64,000 nucleotides of DNA, taken from NCBI GenBank assembly GCA_033297205.1, contig MU859245.1:1-64000 (forward strand). The letters are read 5' to 3'. The notes beneath the pieces are model-generated. The model was not told the origin of the DNA. It saw nothing but the letters and a program-made list of their open reading frames with translations, and did not search any database. The position numbers were made by a program, and so were the translations under genes. Below are positions 11,041 to 22,973 of this stretch, in pieces. Positions within the stretch are counted from its first letter, which is position 1, and every line of letters starts with the position of its first letter. The stretch comes from Pseudoneurospora amorphoporcata (Eukaryota > Ascomycota > Sordariomycetes > Sordariales > Sordariaceae).

Positions 11041-11049
11041 AATAGTAAT

Positions 11050-11251
11050 TCGACGTACGCCTACTATATGGGTACCGTAGAGCTTACGATGCTAATTATA
11101 ACGAATATTAATGTTATATTTTAGATTAAGAACGTAATCTACTCCCTTGATATCTTAGTAAATCTGCTTACAATTGAGGGTCTTCTTTATAACAGCATAG
11201 TTTGAGATATACGATCTAACTAGATTACGGCATATAAGGTTACTATCTAGT
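11050..11251 (+). pseudogene. Protease-region remnant of Copia element 1
   Basis: With stops ignored, the segment reads IKNVIYSLDILVNLLTIEGL, aligning to IKDAIYSPSTPASLLTTTGL of the intact element. The active-site part was lost together with the R1 insertion interval. Confidence 0.55.
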
Positions 11252-11725
11252 TGTGACGAACGGCAGTCTGATTTGCTTAAGTGGGATAGCTGAAGGTAAA
11301 GACTATTAGTGTTGTTCAGTGAAGCCAAAAGGTTCACAATAAGTATGATAGCGTTAAACGTATCTCGGTGATAAAGATTAATTAACTACTATCGAACTAT
11401 CTTGCTAGCTGGTTCTCTAGGTGCCTTCTTATATCTCTCCCGAGTGTCCTTAGACTCTTGATGTTGTCCTGGCTCACTTAGAGAGTTTGGCTCACTTTAT
11501 GAGCTGGCTCACCGTGTGGCCCTAGCTCACGCGTGAGCCTAGCTCACAACGTAAGCCCTTTTAGCTTGTGAGCCCTCTTAGCTTGTGAGCCCTCTTAGCT
11601 TGTAAGCCTTCTTAACTTGTAAGCCTTCTAGTCTTCTATCTTACTGGCCTCTATAGTTACATAGCCCCGCCTCTGCGTGTCTTAGTACCTTGGTTGGCCC
11701 GTGCCATTCGCTTAAGTTCGTAACA
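11252..11725 (+). repeat. LTR copy of family C (TGTGACGAAC...GTTCGTAACA)
   Basis: Starts TGTGACGAACGG and ends AAGTTCGTAACA, the inverted ends shared with 13687-14070 (plus) and 54292-54676 (minus). No matching target duplication is seen (CTAGT versus CAAAG). It separates Copia-1 protease and integrase remnants, so flanking Copia sequence was probably lost. It is about 90 bp longer than the other copies, with repeated CTTGTGAGCC units near 11550-11620. Confidence 0.65.
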
Positions 11726-12238
11726 CAAAGGCACACGATGTGATCCCAAAGATTGCTAGCAAGGTTACGACTCAACCTATGGTTTATATCTACGTCGACG
11801 TCATTTCCTATATAACACCAGGGTATAAAGGATATAGATATATGATCTATTTTGTTTGTAAAGTAATAGGATTCTATTAGGCAAGATTTATAGTCAACAA
11901 AGGCGACGCGTTTACTCAAATAAAGGAGTTCAAGAAATGAGCTGAGCTCCAGAGTAGTCTCAAGATTAGGGCCTTTGGTCTTGATGGCGGTCTAGAGTTT
12001 AGCTTTAGTATAAAGGAGTTTTAGAATAGCAAGATCGTTAATTGGGCAAGATCAGAGGAGGTGGAGTTACTAAAATTAACATCTCATACCCTATGAATGC
12101 AAGGCAAGATCGATAGAGCTAGCGCCATCATCATACAGCGCACTAGAGCCTTAATGCTAGACTTGGGTATACCAGAACATTTCTGGCCTTTTGTAGCGGC
12201 ATATAGCGTAAGGATACTTAACCTTCTACCTTCAAAAA
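11726..12238 (+). pseudogene. Integrase remnant of Copia element 1
   Basis: Aligned by eye to the intact Copia-2 integrase: GFGLDGG(L/I)EF-like catalytic Asp context at about 11975-12005, and RTRALMLDLGIPEHFWPF near 12150-12195. Several TAG stops and frame changes are present, and the Asn-Gly-Ala-Pro-Glu segment with the catalytic Glu is rearranged. Confidence 0.65.
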
Positions 12239-12425
12239 CCTGCAACTGTCATGGCTCAGCTGCATGCTTATTGACATACCTAATTCGTGCCCTCTGATTA
12301 GCTACATCTCTATATATAACCGTGCTCATCCTTCGAGGTTGCACTTCTTCCTCTTTTTTCTTTTTCCCATCTTTAGTTATTTATTGATAATGTTAGATTA
12401 TTTGTATCCTACCCTTGGTAATCTA
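12239..12425. other. Small insertion within the Copia-1 integrase remnant
   Basis: This ~190-bp stretch has no counterpart in Copia element 2. It begins TGTCATGGCTC, carries TCTCTATATATAACC in its middle and ends in a T-rich tract, so it may be a short LTR or another small element. No target duplication was found. Confidence 0.35.
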
Positions 12426-13686
12426 CGTGCGTGATAGCAACGGTCGCAGTCCATAGGAGTTACTAGCAGAAGCTGCTAATTTCTCTGACGAGATCAAGAA
12501 ACCCTACATCAAGCACTTACGATCTTATTTCTGCACTGCGTATTACTTCATCAAGCTAGAGAAACGGCCGTAGGGAGATAAGTTTCGTGCTAGAGTTTAG
12601 AAGGAATACTTTATCAGTTTTAATGACTTCTATAGCCGTATCGTATTTATTTGGAACCTAGAAACTAGCGAGATCGTTAGAGCCAGCGTGGTAACCTTTT
12701 TAAAGGAGGATCCAATCAGCTAGAAAGATTAAATCCGTGATAGTAACAGCAATATCGTTGAACACTACGTTATCTTTTCTAATTAGACAATCGATAAGAT
12801 CAGTAAGGTTGTAGATAGCGGTTACCAGATCTGGATTAAGATCGACGGCAAGATCCTACAGAAGCAGTCAGAACAAGCATCTGAGCCTCCCTCATAGCAC
12901 GAAACCCAGAAACCAGAAGATACGACCATCACACTACCTCTCACCCCAGAACCTACCCCAGCACTTCAATAGGGCGCTCTAATTACCTAGAGCGCTCTAG
13001 CTCAAGTAGTGTAGTCCTCTCAAGTAACGCAACACTCTCAAGCGACAGATCTTACCTCCTATTATCAACAGACTCCCTTATCGCCAGAGCCAAATCAACA
13101 AGGCATTTTAGATTCTATCGTGGAGGAGTTAGTCCATGGGGGCGATGGTCACGACCAGGTTCACGATCAAGATTACGATTACGACCACGATGAGAATTAG
13201 CTACTGGATCTTGAAGATCTTGATGAGGAAGACCCTATACCCCGCGAAAGACGCGATTCTAATGACAATAAGCTAACCATATACACCGCGCCAGGCACAC
13301 TACTGCCTAATACTCTACAACAGCCAGCATCTAGTGCTCGTTTACTCTTTATTAACACTCCTAACCGTTTTCGAAGTTTCAACCCCACTTTGAGTACAAA
13401 GATTAGTAAGTTACAGCTCTAGCCTACTCAAACGGCTACTCCAGCTCAATAGGCTATATCGGCTCAACCGATCGATCCTCCCCAGCCATCTCGACCTCGC
13501 TGCTCATCTGCTAAGCTAGCCAGTTACGATTATCACAGCCAGAAGGTAAGAGATAGCAATGGCAATATCGTTTAAGAGAAGGTCACACTACCTAACAACT
13601 ATTACGGTATAGTAGAGAGTTGCCTGGTGCGACGCAGCCTCGAGTACTATCTTACAACTATGAAAGTTGATTACGATATAGCTTGC
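12426..13686 (+). pseudogene. pol remnant of Copia element 1 (integrase C-terminal and linker)
   Basis: Reads YIKHLRSYFCTAYYFIKLEK against NIKHLRTYYCTAYYHIKKER of Copia 2, then an acidic/proline-rich linker as in the intact element. Many CAG codons appear as TAG. Confidence 0.65.
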
Positions 13687-14070
13687 TATGACGAACGGCA
13701 GTCTGATCTGCCTAAATGGGATAGCCAAAGATAAAGACTATCAGTGCTGTTCGGTGAAGCCAAAAGGTTTACAACAAGTATAGTAGCGTTATACGTGTCT
13801 CGGTAATAAAGATCAATTGACTACTATCGAACTATCTAACAATCTGAGTTCTCCAATCGTTCCTTTATACTTCATACCTTTCCTTAAATCCCTAGCTTGG
13901 GAGTGTCTGCTCACGATAGTGTTCCGCTCACTAGTGAGCACCGTGTATCTTGTGAGCTCGTACATACTTAGGTACCTTTCCTAGTTTCTAAGGGTTATAC
14001 TAGCTTCTTTAGGCGAGGCTGTCGGGTCCTGTAGATTTGGGCGACCCCTGCGTCACTCAAGTTCGTAACA
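13687..14070 (+). repeat. Solo LTR, family C, with target duplication CTTGC
   Basis: 384 bp, starting TATGACGAAC and ending GTTCGTAACA, flanked by CTTGC at 13682-13686 and 14071-14075. The first bases read TA instead of TG, consistent with RIP of the LTR end. It interrupts the RT coding remnant of Copia element 1. Confidence 0.85.
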
Positions 14071-14075
14071 CTTGC

Positions 14076-15710
14076 GTAGTTTAACTATAATGGTATATCC
14101 CTAAGAACTACCGCTTGGCACGTAGGCAACCTAACTATAAGTCGTACTGGCTCCCAGCTATGAGGAAGTAGATGAAGGCATTAGAAGATCGTGAGGTCTA
14201 CAAACTAGTGCCTAGAACTAGCGATATGAAGGTTTTACCTAGCAAATGGGTTTACGACGAGAAATATCTCATTAACTGGAAGGACTAGATGGCTAGAGCT
14301 AGATGAGTAGTTTGCGGTAATTTCGAAGAGGGTAATTGGGCGGTTCAAGATATCTACGTAGCAGTTGCGCACTTAGTAAGCGTACGACTTTTCTTAGCCC
14401 TCATGGCGGTCAACGATTACGAGTATTATTAGTTTGATTTCGATACTGCCTTTCTTAATGCTTCTATCCTAAAGGATATTAGATATTACGTTAAATAGCC
14501 TATAGCTCTTGAGAAATCTCTACCCAGTTATAGAAAAAGAAACGTCGTCTATTAATTAATAAAGTACTATACAATCTTAAGAAATTACTCCTATACTAGT
14601 TTCAAACCCTATTACTAGTCTTAAAAGGCATAGGATTCACACCCATCAGTACAAACTCATACTTACTAATTAACAAACAACTGGGTGCCCTGCTCGTGCT
14701 CTACGTTAACGACCTTCTCGTTGCCGCAGCAACCGTTGCTACAGTCAACGAGGTTAAAGATTATCTGGCTAGCCATTTTAAGCTCAAGCAGCTGGGAGAG
14801 GTGCGTACGTTTTTGGGTTGTAACATCGTTAGAGATCGCCAGACTCGTATAGTCTTTATATCCTAGGAAAGATACACCCGCACATTAATCGCTAAGTTCA
14901 ACGACGGTAAATCTAGACTCCACAGCGTTAAAACTCTATAGCCGCCGGATTACAAAATCTATAAAAGTATCGATGTGTCTACTAAAGAGGTCAAATCTTA
15001 CCCCAAGAAGACTAGATCCCTAAACTAATTGTAGATGAGCACACGGCCAAACATCTCGTTTACGGTTAACAAACTGTGCGAGGCGAATACGGCTCCTACG
15101 GATAAACACCTTGTTGTCGTTAAATACCTCTAGCGATATTTCTCTAAGTTTACAAACTTAGGAATCGTACGGGGAGGCATACTGTTATTCTCAATAGCCT
15201 CATTATTTCACGTATGTACGGACGCCTCCTTCGCAAACGACATCCCATCTAGGAAGAGTACAGCAGGCTATGTAGTGTTCTTTACCTATAGTCCCGTCCT
15301 ATAGAAGTCGAAGAAATAGGATCTAGTAATAACGAGTACGACTGAAGCTAAGTTTACTAATTTAGTGCTAACAGCAAAGGCTCTTAACTGGGTAGGAGGG
15401 ATGTTGGACAACCTGAACGTGAATGTGGGTCTCCAGAAGGTCAATAGGATCCTATATATAGACAGCAGCAATGCTAAAGATCGCGTGCCAAATTCACACG
15501 TACCAGCTAGAAACTGTTATATAGATATATAGTACAAATGGCTGATTTAAGAGGTAGATAGAAGAACGTTTACAATCGAACATTTACTAAGCGAGGAGAT
15601 ACTAGCGGATGGACTTACAAAGGCTCTCAAACCAGATAAGTACGCGAGATTCATCAAACCAATAGGTATAGTCTAGAAGAAGGTTCCTTAGGCGTAAACA
15701 CTATTACAAC
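14076..15710 (+). pseudogene. RT/RNase H remnant of Copia element 1
   Basis: Follows the RT order of Copia element 2 with many stops. The YVDD catalytic box reads YVND at 14702-14713 (Asp-to-Asn, G-to-A after T). Downstream the FLGCNIVRDRQTR and RNase H segments can still be traced to about 15700. Translation is impossible. Confidence 0.75.
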
Positions 15711-15772
15711 TATCGCTATATAAATAGTAAATAATATAGATAGCTTTAGTAGTCTTCCGGTCTATAGGGGTG

Positions 15773-15844
15773 TGTTAGTAGGTCCCGGGCACAGGGCATA
15801 GGCTACCTATTTACCCCACTCGTGCCCTAGGTTTCTAGCCTACC
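15773..15844 (+). repeat. 3' LTR of Copia element 1, left part
   Basis: Matches 8729-8802. It ends with CTACC (15840-15844), one copy of the Gypsy target duplication. A short polypurine-like TATAGGGGTG precedes it. Confidence 0.85.
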
Positions 15845-16085
15845 TATTATAGGGTTAGCCTATAATGTACTGTACTGTACTAACCGCACATATGCTGCGA
15901 TCCAGAGCCTAGAACTCTATCCTCGCACATATTATCGTTACGTACAGCCTCACGTGCGCGCACGGTCTAGCCTTAGGGCTCTCGCCTATATAGTTAGACC
16001 TCCGCACACTTCCTCCTCCTTCCTCTCTTTATATAATAACGCATATCTCACCCTACCCTATACGGTGCCCTCTCGCCCCATAATG
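15845..16085 (+). repeat. 5' LTR of Gypsy element 1
   Basis: Differs from the 3' LTR by about 26 transitions, all C-to-T or G-to-A in this copy, mostly in CpA/TpG. The first bases are TATTATAGGG against TATCACAGGG in the 3' LTR. Confidence 0.9.
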
Positions 16086-16329
16086 ATTTGTTATATCTAA
16101 TTATTACGCTGCGCGCGCCTATTTAATAAGAGGAAGATTGCTCGCATTTCGATCGCGGCAATTAATTAATTAAAACTCGACCCTACGCGATCTCGACCTC
16201 GAAGTCGTGATCCTAGCCCGTCGAGCCAGGTAACCACCAAGACGAGCATCACCAACGATTGCTCGCACTCTCCTTTCCCTTATACCTACCGGAGTATTTA
16301 ATTAAGCGATTAATATCTAACAACTCTAT

Positions 16330-18260
16330 CGTCCCGCGCTCTCCGCCCGTAACAAACAACTTTCTTACCATCACTGTAGTTAGCGCACTCGCGGCCTCGG
16401 ATCCCGACTATCGAGAGCAGTTCTCTACCCTTGCATAAGCTCTCGAGGCTTTGAACCATCGTACGATTGAAGTCTCAATCTCCACTACCGACGCCTTCAC
16501 CCTTACCTAACTCTCTATTTTCTAAGCAATTTTTACTACGCTCTACCGCCTTCTTTAGGACGATATAGTTGCGGCTAGAGCCTAGGCCTACGAGGTAGAG
16601 GGAGATTTCGAACAATCCCAACACGATATCGCTCGCCTTAATAGTAACGTAGCTACGCTCTAAGCGCGAGTTCGCCTCCACGAGCAAGAGTACAAAGAAG
16701 CTATCGCCGCCCTCTAGACCAAATACGAGGGTTAAATCCAAGCCAACCAAGTACAGATTAACACCCTCAACGACGAGATTACTGCTATCAGGAAGGAGCT
16801 CAACGACTTCCGCGCCTCATCTAGACAAGCCTACGAGAGGCAGAGCGACAATTACCAGAAGGTTATTAATGATCTTCGTCAGCGATTCATCGCCGCGGGC
16901 ACTCTATCTCCGCTTGCTACTCCAGCTCCGCTCCCGCCCAACGCTCCAACTACTCCGCTCCCCAACGAGCCCCCGTCTAGCGACATAGACGACGATACAA
17001 TGAACGGCAGCGGCCATAGGTCGGTATCGCGAATCACCGTCTCCCCCGCCTTTGACGGAAAGGGCACCTCGATTGAGAAAGCCGCTAAGTATCGCGCCTG
17101 GCGCCTTCGCGTCAAGCTCGCATAGATTAATAAGCCCAAGATCTTCGTCAACGAGCGCACCAAGTTTTCCCTTATCGCTCGCTCTATCGAGGGGCCCCCG
17201 TTTAAAGCCATCGAGACTAAGCTCAACAAGGCCGTCGTCGGTGAGCCAGCCAAGTGGAATACGGCCCTTGATTTAATCGCGGAATTCAATAAGAAATACG
17301 ACAACGTTAACGTCGTCATCGAGTCTCGCCGCTCCCTAGAGGAGCTAAAGATAACTAAAACTATAAAATAGTAGGACTTCGAAGAGGCATTCACGCGCCT
17401 AATCGACAAGTGTAACCTTAATAATAGCATAAAAGTTCACTACCTACGCCAGAAAATCATAGACCGTATCCGTACCGCGCTGGCGTACCAGCGTCCCCAG
17501 CCCGCTAACAACAATTACACGGAGTGGCTAGAGGCCGCCCGCGATCTAGCCAAGTAGTAGGAGGACAACGACTAGCGCCAAAAGAACGCCAATCCCTTCT
17601 ACAAACCCGCGACTACCAGCACCACTTTAACTACTAAACCAACCGTGAGCCAGGGTGGCACTGCCATGGATCTGGATGCCATGTCCGCGTCGGACGTCCA
17701 AATCTCCCACATTATCGACAACAACGTTTTCGAGCACCGCATAAAGACTGGCGCCTGCACTCGCTACGGGAAGAAGGGCTATTACTCCGCTAATTGCCGT
17801 AGTCGTGTTAATTTTAACAAGGAAGTTAAGATTGGTAATAAGAACAAGAACAAGAATAGGACCGGTAGCAACAACACTAATACGGGTAATAATAGTAACG
17901 CCAATAATAACGGCCAACAGTAGTAGCGTAGTAATAACGGCCAGTAGCAGTAGCCAGCCTAGGGTCAACACGGTTACGGCCAGTAGCACTCCAATTACGG
18001 TAGCGGCCACCAAGTCAACGCCATGAACGGCGTACTGGTGAGCACCCCGATAGGCACTCCAGCTCCCGGCCCCGGCGGTTACTACTACCTAGTTCCTATT
18101 TACCAGCCCGGCTTCGTTAGTCCTATTATAGGAAACGAGACCGGCTCGGTTCAGGGCTAGGGAAATGTACAGCCTCCTAGTTAAATCGCACCTGGAGGTA
18201 CCCGTCCGTAGGACAAGGAGGAGGGCAAAGATAAGGGACCGTCCCTGTATAGCTAGATAT
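16330..18260 (+). pseudogene. gag remnant of Gypsy element 1
   Basis: With TAG read as Gln the frame gives a Gag-like protein: an N-terminal helical region (about 16350-16900), a capsid-like region (AAKYRAWRLRVKLA at 17080-17125, then SRRSLEELKITKT) and a zinc knuckle near 17755-17800. The knuckle reads CTRYGKKGYYSANC, where CCHC spacing predicts Cys at the first Tyr and His at the second. Both replacements are single RIP-type changes. A Gly/Asn-rich tail follows. At least ten premature TAG codons are present. Confidence 0.75.
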
Positions 18261-18329
18261 TATCAAGATAAATAGATCTTTAATAGATAGCCGTTACAAA
18301 TACCCAAATTCATTAAGTCTTTCTATCCA

Positions 18330-18960
18330 TCTATCCTACGGACCGCGTAAAGTACACTATACCGCCCTCGTTAATAGCGGCTATACCGCCTTCGGTTTTA
18401 TTGACCGGCGTTTCGTATACCGTCACCACCTCCCCTTCTTCCTGCTCGCTATTCCCAAACTGCTACACCTCACGGACGGCCAGGCTAAGAGCAGCATCAC
18501 CCACTTCTCCAAACTCACGATGTGAGCGGGAGTCTACTGCGAGGTCATTGATCTGTTGATTTACGATTTAGCTGAGGATAACCCTATTATTTTAGGCCAC
18601 CCGTAGCTCGTCTATCACGCCCTAGGCATCGACTAGCCCAACAACTCCCTAAAGTTCAGCTCCGCTTGTAAACGACGGGGTTACCTTCCGCCGGGAGGCT
18701 CCAGCCGCACCGCTCCGCTCTCGAGCCGCCATCTTACGACTCCGCGTCCGCCAACTCAACATTCGGCATACTACAGCCCGACAGTGGAAGATACGGAGGA
18801 CGAAAGCGAGCCTAATCAGCAGCGCGAAGAAGCGGCGGCCGTAAGGCGGCTGTCCGTCTCTGCCATAGTTAGACGGGCCGCTCGTCAACGGTTCTACCAA
18901 TTCAAGCACCGGGTCGCCAACCGCTAGGGCACTACTCCGCTCGGGAAAGTAAAGGGCGGC
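18330..18960 (+). pseudogene. Aspartic protease region of Gypsy element 1
   Basis: Reads HYTALVNSGYTAFGFID near 18358-18405. The retropepsin active site DSG is NSG here (AAT at 18373-18375), a G-to-A after T. The ILGHP motif near 18588-18603 marks the second conserved block. This change alone would abolish maturation of the polyprotein. Confidence 0.65.
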
Positions 18961-19413
18961 AATACAATTATATTATCCGCTCTACCCCCAGCGCCATCTT
19001 CAGCACCTCGCCCAATCCCAGCGTTCTACCATTGGGCCGGTAGCGTAAGAACTTCTACAGTAGATTATTGGGTACCGGTTAGGCTCTATAACATCCCGGC
19101 TAGTCCCGTCAACCCCAACAATATCAAGGAGCTCCCGGCCGCCACTTTCAACTAGCTAGCATAAACTCAGAGGCTCTAGATTATCCGTACATCCTAAGCG
19201 AATTTGGATAAAGATATCCGAAGATTGACCGAGGAGGACGAGAAGCTAGAGAAGGAGGGGCGGATCTTAGACCCTTAGAGTGTGAGCAATAACCTTACGT
19301 CCAACATGGTAGCAGAGGTGTTATTAGGTAAAGGTAAACGATTTAAGCACTTTTTCGGCAATAAATATTATCGTTAGATTGATGCCCTAGTAGGGGAAGG
19401 AGACGAAGTTACT

Positions 19414-21200
19414 TTGAGAGCCGTAAAAGTTTCTAACTCTATTAAAATCAACGGTACCGACGACGATTTTCCCCGCTACGAAGAAGCGATCAACGAATAT
19501 TTCGCAGCAAACGGTATCGCTATTAACAAGATCACGTCTGAAGACGCGGTCAAGTTTCACGAAAAGGCTAACAAACCTCCCAAAACGGTCGCAGAGATTC
19601 AAGCTAAGCTCCCGCGACAACATTGGCACTATACGCAGACCTTTTTGCAAGAAGGAGCGGATATCCTGCCTCCCTATAGAGTATACGATTTGAAGATCGA
19701 GCTTCGCCCGGGAGCAACCCCCCCAACTTCTCGCGGGCGTACGTTCAACCCCGACGAGCTTAGCGTTATTAAGAAGTGGATTGATGATATGTTGAGGAAG
19801 AAATTCATTAGGCCTTCACAATTAGAAGCCTCTACTCCGCTGCTCCTCATCAAGAAGCTAGAAGGCGGAGTCCGCGTGTGCGTTGACTATCGCGGTATTA
19901 ATAACGTGACCCTTAAGTCCCGTTATCCCCTCCCGCTCATTAAGGAGACCCTTGACGCGATTTGCCGCGCTAAGATTTTTATAAAGCTTAATGTGATCGC
20001 TGCATTTAACCGCATTCGGGTCAAGCAGAGCCACGAGTGGCTTACCGCGTTTATAATACGGTTTGGCCTTTTTGAATCTTTAATCGTTCTATTTGGCTTA
20101 CAAGGTGCCCCAAGAGCTTTCTAGAACTATATTAACAATATCTTACATAACATTCTCAACGTTTATACGACCGCTTACCTCGACGATATCCTCATTTACT
20201 CGGACAACGTTAGGGACTACGAGCGGTACGTTAACGACGTTTTCGATAGGCTGGCAAGAGCGGGCTTTAGCGTCGATATTGATAAGTGCGAATTCTATAC
20301 TACGAGGACGAAATACCTGGGCTTAATCATCACGCTGGGAGGCATCGAGATGGACCCAGACAAGGTTAAGGCCATCGCCGACTGGCAGGCGCCCGAGTCA
20401 AAGAAGTCCCTGCAGTCCTTCTTGGGTTTTGCAAACTTCTATAGACGGTTTATAAAAGAATTCTCGTCAATGGCCGCCCCGCTCTACGAGCTTACAAAGA
20501 GGGACGCCGGATGGTCCTAGAATGGCCGCCACCAAGCCGCTTTCGAGGCTCTCAAGCGGGCATTCTCTGAAGGCCCCGTCCTTAAGATCTACGATTGGAC
20601 GAAGAAGACTATTGTCGAAATTAACGCTTCCAATTGGGCCGCGGGCGGCACCCTCTCCCAATATGGTGATGACGGAATCCTTTACCCGGTCGTTTACTTC
20701 TCGGCTAAATATTCCGCGCAAGAATGTAATTATAATGTATATAATAAGGAACTATTAGCTATCGTTAAAGCCCTGGAAGAATGGAGGCCTGAGTTGGAGG
20801 GCGTACAGCTCCCCTTCGATATTTTAATAGATTATAAGAACCTCTAGACGTTTACAACGAATAAGCAGCTAATTCAATGGCATATGCGCTGGTCCCAGTT
20901 CTTATTACGGTTCAACTTTTTAATTAAGTATACGCCGGGTTCGAAGAACCTTCGCCTAGACGCCCTGAGCCGCAAGCCTAACGACCGCCCCGATGACAAG
21001 GAAGACGATCGTCTAGTCGCTCGCAACCGAGCTCTACTAGATCCGTCTTGGTTTGAAGAAGGTTGTCTCGAGTTTGACGACCCAACAGCAGGCTTCTCGC
21101 TTTACCTATTGGGCCCGGACGACTTAAACACCCTATCTACTGACGATCTTATCCGCGCTAGCTACGAGAACTCTGTGTTCCTGTAAGAGCTGGTATCCTC
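19414..21200 (+). pseudogene. Reverse transcriptase and RNase H remnant of Gypsy element 1
   Basis: A 236-codon stretch stays open (19414-20124): the typical Gypsy RT entry (ELRPGATPPTSRGRTFNPDE), then RVCVDYRGINNVTLKSRYPL. After a TAG at about 20121 the YLDDILIYS catalytic box is intact near 20173-20200, followed by KYLGLIIT and the SLQSFLGFANFYRRFI connection. RNase H ends with FLIKYTPGSKNLRLDALSR near 20920-20975. Stops are all CAG/CAA-type losses. Confidence 0.85.
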
Positions 21201-21299
21201 TCTCACTAGCGGAGCCCGTCAGTGGCCAACTAATATCAGGAAGGTTTTCTATAGGGCCTTTTCAGAGTGTCACGTCGTCAATGGCATCGCGAAGTAGCG

Positions 21300-22540
21300 A
21301 GATCGGGTCATCGTGGATCCCTACGATAAGAATCTCCAGCTCTAGCTCATTAGTCGCCAGTACAACTCCCCGGGCGCCGGCCATCCAGGCCGTAACGCCA
21401 CGTACGAGCTCCTGCAACGCGATTTCTATTGGGAGGGAATGTACAACAACGTATGCCTTTTCTGCAAAGGTTGTTTGCCGTGCGCAAAGACTAAGTCTTT
21501 GAAGAGAGGCTCAGCTGGTTATCTTAAACCGGTTGCAGTCGCTCTCGCGCCGTAGACTAATATTTCAGTCGATTACGTTACGCCGCTGCTACTAAACACC
21601 TATTTAGGCCAGACTTTCAAACACGTCGCTATCGTCGTTGACCGACTCACCAAAATGCGACACTATATCCCAACGGTGACCCTGGAAGCAGAAGAACTGG
21701 CAGACTGGTTCATCGATCGTATTTACTCAATCTATAGCCTTCCGGATAGCGTACTCTCCAATAGAGGCACCTAGTTTATTTTACGATTCTAGTCCACCCT
21801 CTACAAGCGGCTGTCCGTGATTCGCAAGCTCACCTCCGCTTTCCACCCTCAGACGAACGCCCAAACCGAGCGCATCAACGTAGAGATGGAGCAGTTTTTA
21901 AGGATCTACATTAACTAGGCACAAACGGACTGGGCAAAGTGGCTGCCGCTCGCGAAGATCGCTAGGAATAACGCCGTCTTATCGTCAATAGGCATCTTAC
22001 TATTCTTCGCCAACTACGGATATCACCCTCGTATGGGCACGGAGCCTCGCACCCCGCCACCACCAGATCTCTCACCAGCTCAGCTTAAGGAGTACTATAA
22101 GGCTAACGAGCTGGCGGATCGTTTCTAGCAAATCTGGGACTTCGCTGTCTAGCAATCTCGGCGGACGCAGGAATGGTACGAAGACAACGCCAACAAGAAG
22201 AGGGTCGACTCTATCAAATACCGTGTCGGCGATATGGTTCTCCTCAACACAGCCAACCTCGCCAACGGACGACCGCACGCAAAGCTGTGCCTACGCTGGG
22301 AAGGGCCCTTCAAGGTTGTCCGCGCCGAGTCGCACACCGTACACTTCGCGCTCCCGTCGAATATGAAGTGCTCACTAGTTTTCCACGTCTCTATAGTGTA
22401 ACTATAGTCCGGCAACGGCCTCCCTGGCCAGCCCACCACGACAGATGTTCTGGCCAACGAAGGGAGGGTCATGATACGCACCGACGACCAGGAGGAGCAC
22501 GAGGAGTAGGCATTCGAGCGTTTCACGGATTGTCAATAGA
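21300..22540 (+). pseudogene. Integrase remnant of Gypsy element 1
   Basis: The zinc-binding entry reads YNSPGAGHPGRNATYELL, where His is expected at the first Tyr, followed by CLPCAKTK. The catalytic core runs ISVDYVTPLL...VDRLTKMRHYIP...SVLSNRGT...FHPQTNAQTERIN; the second catalytic Asp (SDRG) is Asn here (SNRG). Both are RIP-type changes. Confidence 0.8.
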
Positions 22541-22911
22541 TGGGCAACAATAGGCATTGGAAGTACGAGGTCAAATGGAAGACCGGCAACCCTACCTGGG
22601 AACCCGTCAGTAACGTTATCGACTTTGAATACCATCTTCAACAGTTCCATCACGACCACCTGAACAGACCGATCCCTCCAGAGATCCAGAAGGTGCTCGA
22701 GCGCCTCGCCGCCGACACCCCAGCGCCAGCACCGGCCGCCCCCGAGCCACCACGGCGTCGCTCCAGCCGTTTGGCCCGGCAAGAAACGGCTGCCGCTATG
22801 GAAGATAGGACGTGGAAGGATATGGAGGACGGATTGTGCCTAGCATTCGGTCGGGTGTTTCGGAAGTTAATGGATGTTTACGAGGATAGGAAGCTGTGTA
22901 AAGGGTCTTGA
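22540..22911 (+). pseudogene. Chromodomain and C-terminal tail of Gypsy pol
   Basis: WKYEVKWKTGNPTWEPVSNV with the following FEYHLQQFHHDH is a chromodomain core: three strands with the aromatic W/W pair, then the C-terminal helix. A proline/arginine tail with RRRSSRLARQ follows and the frame ends at TGA 22909-22911. This stretch is open, but it is cut off from upstream pol by stops. Confidence 0.8.
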
Positions 22912-22973
22912 GTGTATTATTTCACGTGTATATAGATTTTTCAGCTCTGCGAGCTTCTTTTGAGGGGGGATAG

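Noticed and set aside
11247..11730. Target duplication for the 474-bp family-C LTR
   Set aside because: The flanks are CTAGT and CAAAG, with no match.
17627..18026. Hydrophobic 128-codon minus-strand frame that looks like a membrane protein
   Set aside because: It is antisense to the Asn/Gly-rich tail of Gypsy gag; repeats of AAC/GGT read backwards give Val/Leu runs.
22072..22553. Independent genes in the 125- and 126-codon frames near the end of Gypsy element 1
   Set aside because: They overlap the integrase-chromodomain remnant in other frames and have no support of their own.
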